In this document: one piece after another, positions 42,366 to 51,999 of the stretch
Position numbering within the stretch: position 1 is the first letter of the stretch
Layout: each line of letters begins with the position of its first letter
From: Candidatus Mediterraneibacter surreyensis
Lineage (GTDB): Bacteria; Bacillota; Clostridia; Lachnospirales; Lachnospiraceae
Direction: 5' to 3'
Assembly (NCBI GenBank): GCA_019118885.1
Contig: DWYB01000072.1
Location: 1 to 64,000 of the forward strand
DNA: 64,000 nt
Notes under the pieces: generated by a model
Database searches by the model: none
What the model was told of the DNA's origin: nothing
What the model saw: the letters and a program-made list of their open reading frames with translations, nothing else
Program-made: the position numbers and the translations under genes

Positions 42366-43043
42366 CTAAACTGACATATTCTTTGGTGTGATACCCTGTT
42401 TCTTAAGATTTTGCATCACGTGTATAATATGCTCGTTTGCAAGCTGTTCCGCCATCTCTGCATCGCGTTCTTTGATCGCGCGCAGAATCTGCCTGTGCTC
42501 TCTTATGGATTTTCTTGCCCGTTCTTCCGAAACGATAGACGACTTTCTCGCCATCTTCACATAATTATGGAAATCCGTCAGAACATGACTCAATATCCTG
42601 CTTCCCGAAGCCTCGTAGAGAATCGCGTGAAATCTTCCGTCAAGAGCGGCCACCTGCTGTACGCTGAATCCACTCTCTTTGTTCATCTGGAACTCAGAGA
42701 GCATCAGAGTCTCTTCCAGCTCGTCAAGCTGTTCTTCAGTAATATGCTCTGTCGCCCATCTGGCACATAGTCCTTCCAGATGTGACCGGACCATATAGAT
42801 ATCCCAGATATCTTTCTGGCTGATCCCCGTCACATACGCTCCCCTGTTTGGAATAATCGTCACAAGTCCTTCCAGCTCAAGCTGACGGAGCGCCTCCCTG
42901 ACGGGAGTCCGGCTTACGCCTAATTCTTTGCCGATGGTGTTCTCTCGGAGCTCGTCATTTTCCTTGTATTTTCCGTTGAGGATATCCTCACGGATCTTCT
43001 GGAAAACGCGCCCGCTCAGAGAATGATCCTGGTATTCTTCCAT
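42366..43043 (-). CDS. GntR family regulator with FCD domain
   Basis: DNA-binding repressor or activator. The 225-residue protein has an N-terminal winged helix (ENTIGKELGVSRTPVREALRQLELEGLV, split over about residues 33-60) and a helical FCD ligand domain with metal-binding histidines (DGRFHAILYEA; HREILRAI-like end). FCD members often respond to organic acids such as citrate. It lies between the Re-citrate synthase gene and icd, so it probably controls this operon, and TTGTATACAA at 44502-44511 is a likely operator. Confidence 0.92.
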   Translation of the reverse strand: MEEYQDHSLSGRVFQKIREDILNGKYKENDELRENTIGKELGVSRTPVREALRQLELEGLVTIIPNRGAYVTGISQKDIWDIYMVRSHLEGLCARWATEHITEEQLDELEETLMLSEFQMNKESGFSVQQVAALDGRFHAILYEASGSRILSHVLTDFHNYVKMARKSSIVSEERARKSIREHRQILRAIKERDAEMAEQLANEHIIHVMQNLKKQGITPKNMSV

Positions 43044-43059
43044 CCTGAAGTCCTCCTGG

Positions 43060-44448
43060 TCATAATGTCATATGCAGCTCTTTGCACACACTGTTTATTT
43101 TGTCAATTAATTCTTCATCTGTCAAGACCGTAACTCTTCCATCTTCGTATTCTTTATCCACACTGGCCTTTACTTTTCTCACCAGTTCGGAGTTCTTATC
43201 CACTTCCCGCTCGCCGGAAAGTTTATAATATGTATTGATCCAGTATGCGATGCCAGCTGCCCCTGAAGTATTCGAAACAGATACGAGAGCCGGCCGGTTC
43301 AAAAATTTATCCGTATCAAATATATTATAAATTTCTTCATTCTTCAGCATTCCATCCGCATGAATTCCTGCTCTTGTGACATTAAAATTCTTTCCAACAA
43401 AAGGTGTTCTTGATGGAATATGATAGCCGATCTCTTTCTCATAATATTCCGCCAGTTCTGTGATCACCGTCGTATCCATGCCGTCCAGAGATCCCCGGAG
43501 CTGCGCATACTCAAAGACCATCGCCTCCAGAGGCGTATTTCCCGTACGCTCTCCAATGCCAAAAAGCGAACAGTTGACTCCGCAGGCGCCGTACAGCCAT
43601 GCAGTACTGGAATTGTTCACAGCCTTATAGAAATCATTATGTCCGTGAAATTCGATGAGTTCACTGGGCACTCCTGCATGAGTCATAAGTCCGTATATAA
43701 TCCCCGGTATCGATCTGGGAATAACGGCTCCCGGATAATTGACCCCATATCCCATCGTATCGCAGACACGGATCTTCACCGGTATCTTGTACTCTTCCAT
43801 CAGCTTCATCAGTTCCACACAGAACGGGATCACAAATCCATAGATATCCGATCGTGTGATATCTTCCAGATGGCATCTGGGCCGCACTCCGGTTTCCATG
43901 CATTCACGCACAACTGAGAGATAGTGCTCCATCGCCTGTTTTCTCGTCATCTTCAACTTATAGAAAATATGATAATCCGAACAGCTTACAAGAATTCCCG
44001 TCTCTTTAAGCCCGATTTCTTTTACAAGCTCAAAGTCCTTTTTGCTGGCCCGAATCCAGCTCGTCACCTCCGGAAATTCATATCCCTTTTCCAGACAACG
44101 GTACACTGCATCTCTGTCTTTCTTCCTATAGAGGAAGAATTCGCTCTGACGGATCTTCCCATTTGGTCCGCCCAGCCGGTGCAGATAGTCGTAAATGGTT
44201 ACAATCTGTTCCGAAGTATATGGCGCCCTTGACTGCTGGCCGTCTCGAAATGTTGTATCCGTAATCCATATCTCATCCGGCATATGATGAGGAACGATTC
44301 TGTCATTAAAAGCAATCTTCGGTATTTCATCATAACGGAACAGATTGCGGAATACATTCGGGGTATCCACATCCACAAGCGGATACATATGCTCCTCGAG
44401 CTCCAAAAGATTCGTGTGCTCGTTTAAAAAAACTTTTCTGTCTTCCAT
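43060..44448 (-). CDS. Re-type citrate synthase (isopropylmalate/homocitrate synthase family)
   Basis: Likely condenses acetyl-CoA and oxaloacetate to citrate. The 462-residue protein belongs to the DRE-TIM family: ITDTTFRDGQQSR (62-74), EFHGHNDF (about 269-276, metal ligands) and FNVTRAGIHADG. Several segments (RNLFRYDEIPKI, GGPNGKIRQSEFFLY, HLEDITRSDIYGFV) recall the Re-citrate synthase of Clostridium kluyveri rather than LeuA, and no LeuA-type allosteric domain follows. The gene neighbours icd, which fits that role. Databases may call it 2-isopropylmalate or homocitrate synthase. GGAGG precedes the ATG. Confidence 0.78.
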   Translation of the reverse strand: MEDRKVFLNEHTNLLELEEHMYPLVDVDTPNVFRNLFRYDEIPKIAFNDRIVPHHMPDEIWITDTTFRDGQQSRAPYTSEQIVTIYDYLHRLGGPNGKIRQSEFFLYRKKDRDAVYRCLEKGYEFPEVTSWIRASKKDFELVKEIGLKETGILVSCSDYHIFYKLKMTRKQAMEHYLSVVRECMETGVRPRCHLEDITRSDIYGFVIPFCVELMKLMEEYKIPVKIRVCDTMGYGVNYPGAVIPRSIPGIIYGLMTHAGVPSELIEFHGHNDFYKAVNNSSTAWLYGACGVNCSLFGIGERTGNTPLEAMVFEYAQLRGSLDGMDTTVITELAEYYEKEIGYHIPSRTPFVGKNFNVTRAGIHADGMLKNEEIYNIFDTDKFLNRPALVSVSNTSGAAGIAYWINTYYKLSGEREVDKNSELVRKVKASVDKEYEDGRVTVLTDEELIDKINSVCKELHMTL

Positions 44449-44500
44449 TTTGTTCTTTCCTCCATTGATTCAAATGCAGTGCATTATGTATTCGTGTATA

Positions 44501-44529
44501 ATTGTATACAAGTGTACAATTATTGTCAA
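44501..44529 (-). promoter_or_regulatory. Re-citrate synthase promoter with overlapping palindromic operator
   Basis: On the minus strand, perfect TTGACA (44524-44529), 17-nt spacer and TACAAT (44501-44506). The perfect palindrome TTGTATACAA (44502-44511) covers the -10 and is flanked by related GTGTATA and TGTACA blocks. Its form suits a GntR-FCD dimer, and the gntR gene is in the operon, so autoregulation is likely. Confidence 0.72.
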
Positions 44530-44599
44530 CCATAAATCTTCTTATACTGGAATTTCAGACCAAAAATCCCTCGAACCTGCAGAGAACAATATAGACAAA

Positions 44600-44638
44600 G
44601 CCGGACAGACACAGTTTATTCTCTGTATCCTGTCCGGC
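44600..44638 (-). terminator. terminator after serA
   Basis: Stem GCCGGACAG/CTGTCCGGC with an inner ACAG/CTGT, followed on the minus strand by TTTGTCTATATT. The T run is weak but the stem is strong, and it separates serA from the Re-citrate synthase promoter. Confidence 0.68.
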
Positions 44639-44675
44639 CTCTTTGCCATCTTTATGAAATATTCTGTCCTGTTTT

Positions 44676-45839
44676 CTAACGGATCACTCTGACTTTCAGC
44701 ACCCCGCTTACAGATGCGATCTGCTCTTCCAGCTCAGCGGACACCGCGGTATCCACGTCGATCATCGTATATGCATACTCTTTTCTGCTCTTATTCGTCA
44801 TAAGGGCAATGTTCATGTTTTTCTCCGCCAGCAGTGTAGTAAACTGTCCCAGCATATTCGGGATATTCTTATGCAGGATCGTAATTCTCTCTCCTGCCCC
44901 TTTGACGCCCATATTACAATCCGGATAGTTTACCGAATGTGTGATATTTCCATTCTCGAGAAAATCTCTCAGCTCTGCTGCCGCCATCTTTGCACAGTTG
45001 TCTTCTGACTCTTCTGTAGAAGCACCGAGATGCGGGATCACGATGGCATTTTTCACGCCTACAATTTCCTTTGTCGGGAAGTCTGTTACATAGGAGCGGA
45101 CTTTTCCGGAGACAAGCGCATCCACGATATCTTCCTGATCGACCAGCACATCGCGGGCAAGGTTCAGGATTACCACACCGTCTTTCATCAGGCCGATCGC
45201 ATTCTTATCAATCATGCCTTTTGTATCCTCTGTTGCAGGCACGTGGATCGTGATATAATCACACTCTTTGTACAGTTCATCTACCGTTTTTGCATGGTGG
45301 ATGCTTCTGGAGAGCATCCAGGCAGCGTCAACAGACACATAGGGATCATATCCATAGACATCCATCCCAAGATGAACAGCCACGTTCGCAACGCGGACAC
45401 CGATTGCTCCCAGTCCGATCACGCCAAGTTTCTTACCCTGCAGCTCGGTTCCTGCAAAGGCCTTTTTCTTCTTCTCTGTGATTTTTGCGATATCTCCGTC
45501 CTCTTCATACTCCTGCACCCAGTTGATACCACCGATGATATCACGGGCAGCCAGCAGCATTCCCGCGATCACAAGCTCTTTTACGCCGTTCGCATTCGCC
45601 CCCGGCGTATTGAATACAACAATTCCCTCATCTGCACAACGATCCAGCGGAATATTATTCACTCCTGCTCCGGCACGGGCAATCGCCTTTAAGTTCTTAC
45701 TGAACTCCATATCATGCATCTTGGCGCTTCGCACGAGAATGGCATCCGCCTCTTCAACATCTCCGGTAACAACATAGTTTTCATCCAGCTGTCCTAATCC
45801 CACTTCCGAGATCGGATTCAGGCAATGATATTTATACAT
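44676..45839 (-). CDS. serA: D-3-phosphoglycerate dehydrogenase
   Basis: Oxidises 3-phosphoglycerate in the first step of serine synthesis. The 387-residue protein has ARAGAGVNNIPLDRC, the Rossmann motif GVIGLGAIGVRVA (about residues 138-150), NLARDVLVD, the catalytic-histidine segment IPHLGASTEESE and a C-terminal ACT domain (ITILHKNIPNMLGQF onward). The ATG at 45839 lies two bases after the serC stop, with GAGGAG inside serC. It is the last gene of leuB-ilvD-ilvB-serC-serA. Confidence 0.95.
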   Translation of the reverse strand: MYKYHCLNPISEVGLGQLDENYVVTGDVEEADAILVRSAKMHDMEFSKNLKAIARAGAGVNNIPLDRCADEGIVVFNTPGANANGVKELVIAGMLLAARDIIGGINWVQEYEEDGDIAKITEKKKKAFAGTELQGKKLGVIGLGAIGVRVANVAVHLGMDVYGYDPYVSVDAAWMLSRSIHHAKTVDELYKECDYITIHVPATEDTKGMIDKNAIGLMKDGVVILNLARDVLVDQEDIVDALVSGKVRSYVTDFPTKEIVGVKNAIVIPHLGASTEESEDNCAKMAAAELRDFLENGNITHSVNYPDCNMGVKGAGERITILHKNIPNMLGQFTTLLAEKNMNIALMTNKSRKEYAYTMIDVDTAVSAELEEQIASVSGVLKVRVIR

Positions 45840-45840
45840 C

Positions 45841-46923
45841 CTACAGATTCTCCTCTTCAAATTTCTTCATAAAGTCAACAAGTGCCACAACACCCTCATA
45901 AGGCATTGCATTGTAAATGCTCGCACGCATGCCGCCGACCGTCCTGTGTCCTTTCAGATTCTCAAGACCTGCTTCTTTGGCTTCTTTTACGAACTTCGCA
46001 TCCAGATCAGCATTTCCCGTTACAAACGGAACATTCATAAGAGAACGGTCTTTGGGCACTACGGTTCCCTTGAAAAGTTTGCTCTGATCCAGGAAATCAT
46101 AGAGGACTTTTGCCTTCTTCTCATTTCTCTCTTTCATCGCCGCAAGGCCGCCCTGAGCTTTGATCCATTTGAACACCTTGCCGCAGATATAGATTCCGTA
46201 TGCCGGCGGTGTATTGTAAAGAGATTTTGCATCCGCATGCGTTTTGTAAGTAAGCATAGTCGGAGTTCCAGGCAGCACATCCTCCGTAATCAGATCTTCC
46301 CGGATGATCACGATAACCACGCCTGCAGGCCCGATATTCTTCTGAACGCCGCCGTAGATCACGCCGTATTTCGTCACATCCACAGGCTCAGATAAGAAAC
46401 AGGAGGAAACATCCGCCACAAGTGTCTTTCCTTTTGTGTTCGGCAGTTCCTTAAACTTGGTTCCGTAAATCGTGTTGTTTTCACAGATATATACATAGTC
46501 TGCATCCTCGGATACCGGAAGATCGGAGCAATCAGGAATATAGGAAAATGTTTTGTCCTCGGAAGATGCGATCCGGTTAACCTTTCCATATTTCTCAGCC
46601 TCTTTTGCCGCTTTTTTTGCCCACTGTCCCGTGATAATGTAATCAGCTACACGATTCTTCATCAGGTTCATCGGGATCATGGCAAACTGCTGGGACGCTC
46701 CGCCCTGCAGAAACAGCACTTTATAATTGTCCGGGATTCCCATAAGATCCCTGATATCCTGCTCTGCAGTCGTGATGATCTCCTCGAACGCTTTAGAGCG
46801 ATGGCTCATCTCCATCACAGACATTCCGGTTCCCTTATAATCCAGCATTTCTGCCGCTGCCTCTTTAAGCACTTCCTCCGGCAGTACTGCCGGCCCTGCT
46901 GAAAAGTTATACACTCTGCTCAT
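45841..46923 (-). CDS. serC: phosphoserine aminotransferase
   Basis: PLP enzyme that makes phosphoserine from 3-phosphohydroxypyruvate and glutamate. The 360-residue protein starts MSRVYNFSAGPAVLPEEVL and has the PLP-lysine segment YGGVQKNIGPAGVV (about residues 189-202) and the C-terminal HRTVGGMRASIYNAMP. GAGGAGG precedes the ATG. Its first 17 bases overlap the end of ilvB, indicating coupled translation. Confidence 0.97.
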   Translation of the reverse strand: MSRVYNFSAGPAVLPEEVLKEAAAEMLDYKGTGMSVMEMSHRSKAFEEIITTAEQDIRDLMGIPDNYKVLFLQGGASQQFAMIPMNLMKNRVADYIITGQWAKKAAKEAEKYGKVNRIASSEDKTFSYIPDCSDLPVSEDADYVYICENNTIYGTKFKELPNTKGKTLVADVSSCFLSEPVDVTKYGVIYGGVQKNIGPAGVVIVIIREDLITEDVLPGTPTMLTYKTHADAKSLYNTPPAYGIYICGKVFKWIKAQGGLAAMKERNEKKAKVLYDFLDQSKLFKGTVVPKDRSLMNVPFVTGNADLDAKFVKEAKEAGLENLKGHRTVGGMRASIYNAMPYEGVVALVDFMKKFEEENL

Positions 46924-48595
46924 TTTTTATATCCTCCTCATCAAATGCCTCTTTGATATCCGCTCCCGGCGCCACCATCGGCCACACCTTGTCATCACTG
47001 CCTATCTGACAGTCGATCACGACCGGACGGTTCAGCGAAAGAGCTTTCTCAAATGCCTCTTTAAACTCATCCTGTGTCTCTACATGAATACCGACCGCAC
47101 CCATGGATTCCGCCACTTTTGCGAAGTCAACGGAGTCGCGCAATACTGTGGCGGAATAGCGTTCGTCGTAGAACAGATCCTGCCACTGACGGACCATACC
47201 GAGCACGTGATTGTTGACTACAACCTCAATGATCGGAATATTGTGTCTGACTGCCGTGGCAATCTCATTCATGTTCATGCGGAAACAGCCGTCTCCGGCA
47301 ATATTTACCACTGTTTTATCCGGACATCCGACTTTGGCGCCCATGGATGCCCCCAGACCGTATCCCATGGTGCCCAGACCTCCTGATGTGAGAAGCGTCC
47401 TCGGCTTTGTGTATTTATAATACTGAGCCGCCCACATCTGATGCTGTCCCACTTCCGTAACAATCAGTGCTTCTCCTTTTGTCTGACGGTAGATTTCTTC
47501 TACAATAAATGGACCAGTGAGCACATCCGGATGGTATTTCAGCGGATATTTTTCCTTGTATTCCCCGATCTTTTTAAGCCATTCTTTATGATCCTGCTGT
47601 CCCAATCTGCGGTTCAGTATACTCAGAACATCCTTCACGTCTCCGATGATCTCCTCTGAAACGAGAATATTCTTATTGATTTCTGCCGCATCGATGTCAA
47701 TCTGGAGTATTTTTGCGTTTTTCGCAAATGTCTGTGTATTTCCCGTCACGCGGTCGCTGAATCTTGCTCCCAGTACAACAAGAAGATCACATTCACTCAC
47801 ACCGTAGTTTGAAGTCTTGGTTCCATGCATGCCGAGCATTCCCGTATAGCGCGGATCTGTTCCCGGGAAAGCACCCTTTCCCATAAGCGTGTCGGTGACA
47901 GGTGCATCCAGTTTATCTACAAACTCTTTTACCTCGTCGCTTGCGCCGGAAAGGACGGCGCCGCCTCCCACAAACACATACGGCTTCTCGGACTCTTCGA
48001 GCATAGAGAGAACTTTCCGGATCTTTTCTTCATTTATCTGAGGATGCTCAGGAACATATTTTCCCAGTTCCTGAGGCTCATACTCCGTTACTGATGCTGT
48101 CACATCTTTCGGAATATCGATCAGCACCGGACCAGGTCTCCCGGACTTTGCGATCCGAAACGCCTTGCGGATCGTATCGGCAAGTTTGGTCACATCTTTC
48201 ACGATAAAACTGTATTTTGTGATCGGCATAGTAATGCCTGTGATATCGATCTCCTGGAAACTGTCTTTTCCCAACAGGGATACCCCCACGTTGCATGTAA
48301 TCGCAACAATGGGAATAGAATCCATGTACGCTGTAGCGATCCCGGTCACCAGGTTCGTTGCTCCCGGTCCGCTCGTGGCAAGGCATACGCCGACTTTTCC
48401 TGTCGCACGTGCATAACCGTCTGCAGCATGTGACGCTCCCTGTTCATGAGAAGTCAGGATATGACGGATCTCATTCCGGTGTTTATACAGCTCGTCATAA
48501 ACATTGAGGATGGCTCCGCCCGGGTACCCGAATACCGTATCTACCCCCTGTTCCTTCAGGCACTCTATTACTATCTCAGCTCCATTTAACTGCAT
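46907..48595 (-). CDS. ilvB: acetolactate synthase large subunit
   Basis: Thiamine-diphosphate enzyme that forms acetolactate or acetohydroxybutyrate for valine, leucine and isoleucine. The 562-residue protein has VFGYPGGAILNVYDEL (21-36), the catalytic glutamate E51 (SHEQGASHAADGYAR) and the thiamine motif GDGCFRMNMNEIATA (about 431-445). No small regulatory subunit gene (ilvN) lies beside it, which is unusual for a biosynthetic form. AAAGGAG lies 14 nt before the ATG, a long spacing. Confidence 0.95.
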   Translation of the reverse strand: MQLNGAEIVIECLKEQGVDTVFGYPGGAILNVYDELYKHRNEIRHILTSHEQGASHAADGYARATGKVGVCLATSGPGATNLVTGIATAYMDSIPIVAITCNVGVSLLGKDSFQEIDITGITMPITKYSFIVKDVTKLADTIRKAFRIAKSGRPGPVLIDIPKDVTASVTEYEPQELGKYVPEHPQINEEKIRKVLSMLEESEKPYVFVGGGAVLSGASDEVKEFVDKLDAPVTDTLMGKGAFPGTDPRYTGMLGMHGTKTSNYGVSECDLLVVLGARFSDRVTGNTQTFAKNAKILQIDIDAAEINKNILVSEEIIGDVKDVLSILNRRLGQQDHKEWLKKIGEYKEKYPLKYHPDVLTGPFIVEEIYRQTKGEALIVTEVGQHQMWAAQYYKYTKPRTLLTSGGLGTMGYGLGASMGAKVGCPDKTVVNIAGDGCFRMNMNEIATAVRHNIPIIEVVVNNHVLGMVRQWQDLFYDERYSATVLRDSVDFAKVAESMGAVGIHVETQDEFKEAFEKALSLNRPVVIDCQIGSDDKVWPMVAPGADIKEAFDEEDIKNEQSV

Positions 48596-48630
48596 GCTTT
48601 TTTCTTACGCTCCTTTCAATTCAGGCCTAA

Positions 48631-50310
48631 TTAGTCTGCTTTCTTCCCCGGTACTTCAAGGATGGCACCTCTGTTGCCGGAAGTCACCATGGCAGCATAT
48701 CTTGCAAGATATCCTGTCTTGACTTTCGGCTCTCTTGGCTGCCATTTTGCTTTTCTTGCAGCCATCTCTTCATCAGAGATATCAAGTTCCAGCTTAAGCT
48801 CCGGTATATTGATCTTGATGATATCTCCCTCTTCCACCAGTGCGATCGGACCGCCGACGGCCGCCTCGGGAGATACGTGTCCGATGGAAGCGCCGCGGGA
48901 AGCGCCGCTGAACCGTCCATCCGTGATCAGCGCAACCGTAGAGCCCAGACCGTATCCTGCAATTGCGGAAGTCGGATTGAGCATCTCTCTCATACCTGGA
49001 CCGCCTTTCGGGCCCTCGTAACGGATGACAATAACATCTCCCGGGTTGATCTTTCCGGTCTTGATCGCCTCCGTTGCCTCTTCATCGCTCTCGAAGATCC
49101 TTGCCGGGCCTTCATGCACCAGCATTTCGTCACAGACAGCAGAACGTTTTACCACGCTTCCGTCCGGCGCCAGATTTCCTTTCAGGACAGCCAGTCCGCC
49201 GGTCTCACTGTACGGATTGTCAATCGGACGGATTACTTCCGGATTTAAGTTCTCACATCCGGCAATATTTTCTCCCACTGTCTTTCCTGTAACTGTCATG
49301 CAGTCCAGATTTAACAGATTCCTCTTACTCAACTCATTCATGACCGCGTATACTCCGCCGGCCTCATTGAGATCCTCGATATATGTATGTCCTGCTGGTG
49401 CCAGATGACACAGGTTCGGCGTCTTCTCGCTGATACTGTTTGCAAAGTCAATCTCAAAATCCATACCGATCTCATGGGCAATAGCCGGAAGATGCAGCAT
49501 ACTGTTCGTAGAACATCCGAGCGCCATATCTACTGTAAGCGCGTTGAGGATGGCGTCTTCTGTCATGATGTCGCGAGGTCTGATATTTTTTCTCACCAGT
49601 TCCATCACCTGCATCCCCGCATGTTTTGCAAGCTGCAGTCTTGCCGAATATACGGCAGGAATCGTACCGTTTCCGCGCAGCCCCATTCCAAGCGCTTCCG
49701 TCAGGCAGTTCATACTGTTTGCAGTGTACATACCGGAGCAGGAACCGCAGGTAGGGCAAGCCTTATTCTCATATTCACACAGATCCTCGTCCGTAATTTT
49801 CCCTGCTGCGTGCGCGCCTACCGCCTCGAACATGCTGGAAAGACTGGTGCGTCCTCCTTTTACATGACCGGCAAGCATTGGCCCGCCGCTGACAAAGATT
49901 GTCGGTATGTTTACACGCGCAGCCGCCATCAGAAGCCCCGGTACATTTTTGTCACAGTTTGGGATCATCACAAGTCCGTCAAACTGATGGGCCATTGCAA
50001 GCGCTTCCGTAGAATCCGCAATCAGATCTCTTGTAACAAGTGAATACTTCATCCCGATGTGCCCCATGGCAATACCGTCGCAAACCGCGATCGCCGGAAC
50101 AACGATCGGAGTTCCTCCCGCCATGGCAACTCCCATCTTGACCGCCTCTGTGATCTTGTCAAGATTCATATGACCCGGTACGATCTCATTGTAAGAACTA
50201 ACAACTCCGATCAGCGGTCTGTCCAGCTCCTCCTGTGTCATGCCAAGAGCGTTAAATAAAGATCTGTGGGGCGCCTGCTGCACGCCTTTTGTCACTGTAT
50301 CACTTCTCAT
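48631..50310 (-). CDS. ilvD: dihydroxy-acid dehydratase
   Basis: Iron-sulfur dehydratase in branched-chain amino-acid synthesis. The 559-residue protein has the conserved cluster cysteines in NCDKNVPG (C119) and [19 protein letters not shown] (about residues 187-205), and the C-terminal [27 protein letters not shown] precedes the ATG. It lies between leuB and ilvB with gaps of about 40 nt. Confidence 0.97.
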   Translation of the reverse strand: MRSDTVTKGVQQAPHRSLFNALGMTQEELDRPLIGVVSSYNEIVPGHMNLDKITEAVKMGVAMAGGTPIVVPAIAVCDGIAMGHIGMKYSLVTRDLIADSTEALAMAHQFDGLVMIPNCDKNVPGLLMAAARVNIPTIFVSGGPMLAGHVKGGRTSLSSMFEAVGAHAAGKITDEDLCEYENKACPTCGSCSGMYTANSMNCLTEALGMGLRGNGTIPAVYSARLQLAKHAGMQVMELVRKNIRPRDIMTEDAILNALTVDMALGCSTNSMLHLPAIAHEIGMDFEIDFANSISEKTPNLCHLAPAGHTYIEDLNEAGGVYAVMNELSKRNLLNLDCMTVTGKTVGENIAGCENLNPEVIRPIDNPYSETGGLAVLKGNLAPDGSVVKRSAVCDEMLVHEGPARIFESDEEATEAIKTGKINPGDVIVIRYEGPKGGPGMREMLNPTSAIAGYGLGSTVALITDGRFSGASRGASIGHVSPEAAVGGPIALVEEGDIIKINIPELKLELDISDEEMAARKAKWQPREPKVKTGYLARYAAMVTSGNRGAILEVPGKKAD

Positions 50311-50349
50311 CTGTCAATTCCTCTCTTTCTCTTATTTTGGGGTATACCG

Positions 50350-51435
50350 CTATTTAATATATGCACAGATCCTGTCTCCCATCTCTTTTGTGCCGATCTG
50401 TTTCATTCCATCGGACATAATATCAATGGTACGGTATCCGTCTTTCAATACTGAAGATACGGCTTTCTCAACAGCCAGCGCCTCCTTATCGAGATCAAAG
50501 GAGTATCTGAGCATCATCGCCGCGGACAGTATCGTTGCAATCGGATTGGCAATTCCCTGTCCCGCAATGTCCGGAGCCGAACCGCCGCTTGGCTCATAGA
50601 GTCCGAACTTTGTCTCATTTAAGCTGGCGCTTGCAAGCATTCCGATAGATCCTGTCACCATGCTTGCCTCATCAGAAAGGATATCTCCAAACATATTCTC
50701 TGTCAGGATCACATCAAACTGAGCCGGATCTTTTACAAGCTGCATCGCACAGTTGTCTACCAGCATGTGCTCCAGTGTCACTTCCGGATACTCTTTTGCC
50801 ACGTCCTCAACAACTTTTCTCCACAGTCTGGAAGAATCCAATACATTCGACTTATCCACGCTGGTCACCTTTTTGCGCCTCTTCATGGCGATATCAAATC
50901 CGCGTTTTGCGATTCTCCGGATCTCTGTCTCGCTGTATGTAAGTTCATCCTTTGCCACAAGGACGCCATCCACTTCCTGCGTGCTCCTTTTACCGAAATA
51001 GAGCCCGCCGGTCAGCTCTCTCATGATCATCATGTCAAAGCCCCGATCTGCAATCTCTTCCTTCAGCGGGCATGCGCCTTTTAGTTCCGGATACAGCACT
51101 GCCGGCCTTAAATTTGCAAACAGGTTCAGTCCCTTCCTCAGGGCTAATAATCCAGCCTCAGGACGTTTGGACGGCTCCAGCTGATACCATGGAGACGTCT
51201 TTGCGTCCCCTCCTATGGATCCCATTAGAACCGCGTCGCTTTCCTTTGCCGCTTCCAACGTTTCATCAGTAAGAGGGACTCCGTTTTCGTCAATGGATGC
51301 TCCCCCCATCAGAAGCTGTGTATAAGAAAAGGAATGACCATATACCTCTGCAATCCGGTCGAGTACTTTCATCGCCTCACCTACGATCTCAGGGCCAATG
51401 CCATCCCCTTTTATTACTCCGATTTTCATATTCAT
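50350..51435 (-). CDS. leuB: 3-isopropylmalate dehydrogenase
   Basis: Oxidatively decarboxylates 3-isopropylmalate in leucine synthesis. The 361-residue protein has [14 protein letters not shown] (8-21), [23 protein letters not shown] and the NAD-specific [18 protein letters not shown] (about 279-296). It is the first gene of leuB-ilvD-ilvB-serC-serA and is separated from leuA and leuCD, which are not in the window. Of its two nearby ATGs the first is used; AAGGATGAG lies upstream. Confidence 0.96.
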   Translation of the reverse strand: MNMKIGVIKGDGIGPEIVGEAMKVLDRIAEVYGHSFSYTQLLMGGASIDENGVPLTDETLEAAKESDAVLMGSIGGDAKTSPWYQLEPSKRPEAGLLALRKGLNLFANLRPAVLYPELKGACPLKEEIADRGFDMMIMRELTGGLYFGKRSTQEVDGVLVAKDELTYSETEIRRIAKRGFDIAMKRRKKVTSVDKSNVLDSSRLWRKVVEDVAKEYPEVTLEHMLVDNCAMQLVKDPAQFDVILTENMFGDILSDEASMVTGSIGMLASASLNETKFGLYEPSGGSAPDIAGQGIANPIATILSAAMMLRYSFDLDKEALAVEKAVSSVLKDGYRTIDIMSDGMKQIGTKEMGDRICAYIK

Positions 51436-51472
51436 AACCGCTCATCCTTCCAAATGTAAAATATCACTGTTT

Positions 51473-51501
51473 ATCATACCTCATTTCAGAAACCGTTTCA
51501 A
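51473..51501 (-). promoter_or_regulatory. vegetative promoter for leuB-ilvD-ilvB-serCA
   Basis: On the minus strand, TTGAAA (51496-51501), 17-nt spacer and TATGAT (51473-51478). The leader is only about 30 nt, too short for a T-box or peptide attenuator. Confidence 0.68.
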
Positions 51502-51549
51502 GTAGTATAGTCAAAAAATAGAGGGCACTCTGAAATATGTCTATGAGAA

Positions 51550-51593
51550 AAACCGGACAGAAATATGCATATCAGCATATTCCTGCCCGGTTT
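51550..51593 (-). terminator. intrinsic terminator after yajC
   Basis: Minus-strand stem AAACCGGGCAGGAATATGC with its near-complement, a six-base loop and a following TTTTTCTC. It isolates the ldt-tgt-yajC unit from the leuB promoter. Confidence 0.83.
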
Positions 51594-51613
51594 CCGTTCT
51601 TAATCAGCCGCAA

Positions 51614-51892
51614 TTATTCTGCGTTTGGCTTCTCGATCTGAGCGATCGCTGATTTTTGCATCGGGATACGGCAGTTCTTATTATTTCCAAACTCAACGAT
51701 CACATCATCATCTGTGATATCAATGATAACTCCGTAGAATCCGCTTGTTGTCAGTGCTGTATCACCGACTTCCATGGATGCAAGCATTGCCTGCACTCTC
51801 TTCTGCTCTTTCTTCTGAGGACGCATGAGCAGGAACCACATAAGTCCGATCACAACGACCCAAAGAAGCAGCATACTAACCAATTCACCCAT
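51614..51892 (-). CDS. yajC: preprotein translocase accessory subunit YajC
   Basis: Small membrane protein of the SecDF-YajC complex. The 92-residue protein has one N-terminal membrane helix (MLLLWVVVIGLMWFLLM, about residues 7-23) followed by RPQKKEQKRVQAMLASMEVGD, the family signature. AGGAGG precedes the ATG. tgt followed by yajC is a common order. Confidence 0.95.
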   Translation of the reverse strand: MGELVSMLLLWVVVIGLMWFLLMRPQKKEQKRVQAMLASMEVGDTALTTSGFYGVIIDITDDDVIVEFGNNKNCRIPMQKSAIAQIEKPNAE

Positions 51893-51999
51893 AATATATT
51901 TCCTCCTAACTTTCTATCCGACAATAAGTCTACTATACACAAAAACGGCCCTTTCTTCAAGAGGCTTTTTCAAAAACCTGGAAATAAGCTGCAGATAGA

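Noticed and set aside
51436-51545. T-box or peptide attenuator in front of leuB
   Set aside because: The distance from the promoter to the start codon is about 30-40 nt and no T-box motif or regulatory codon run is visible.
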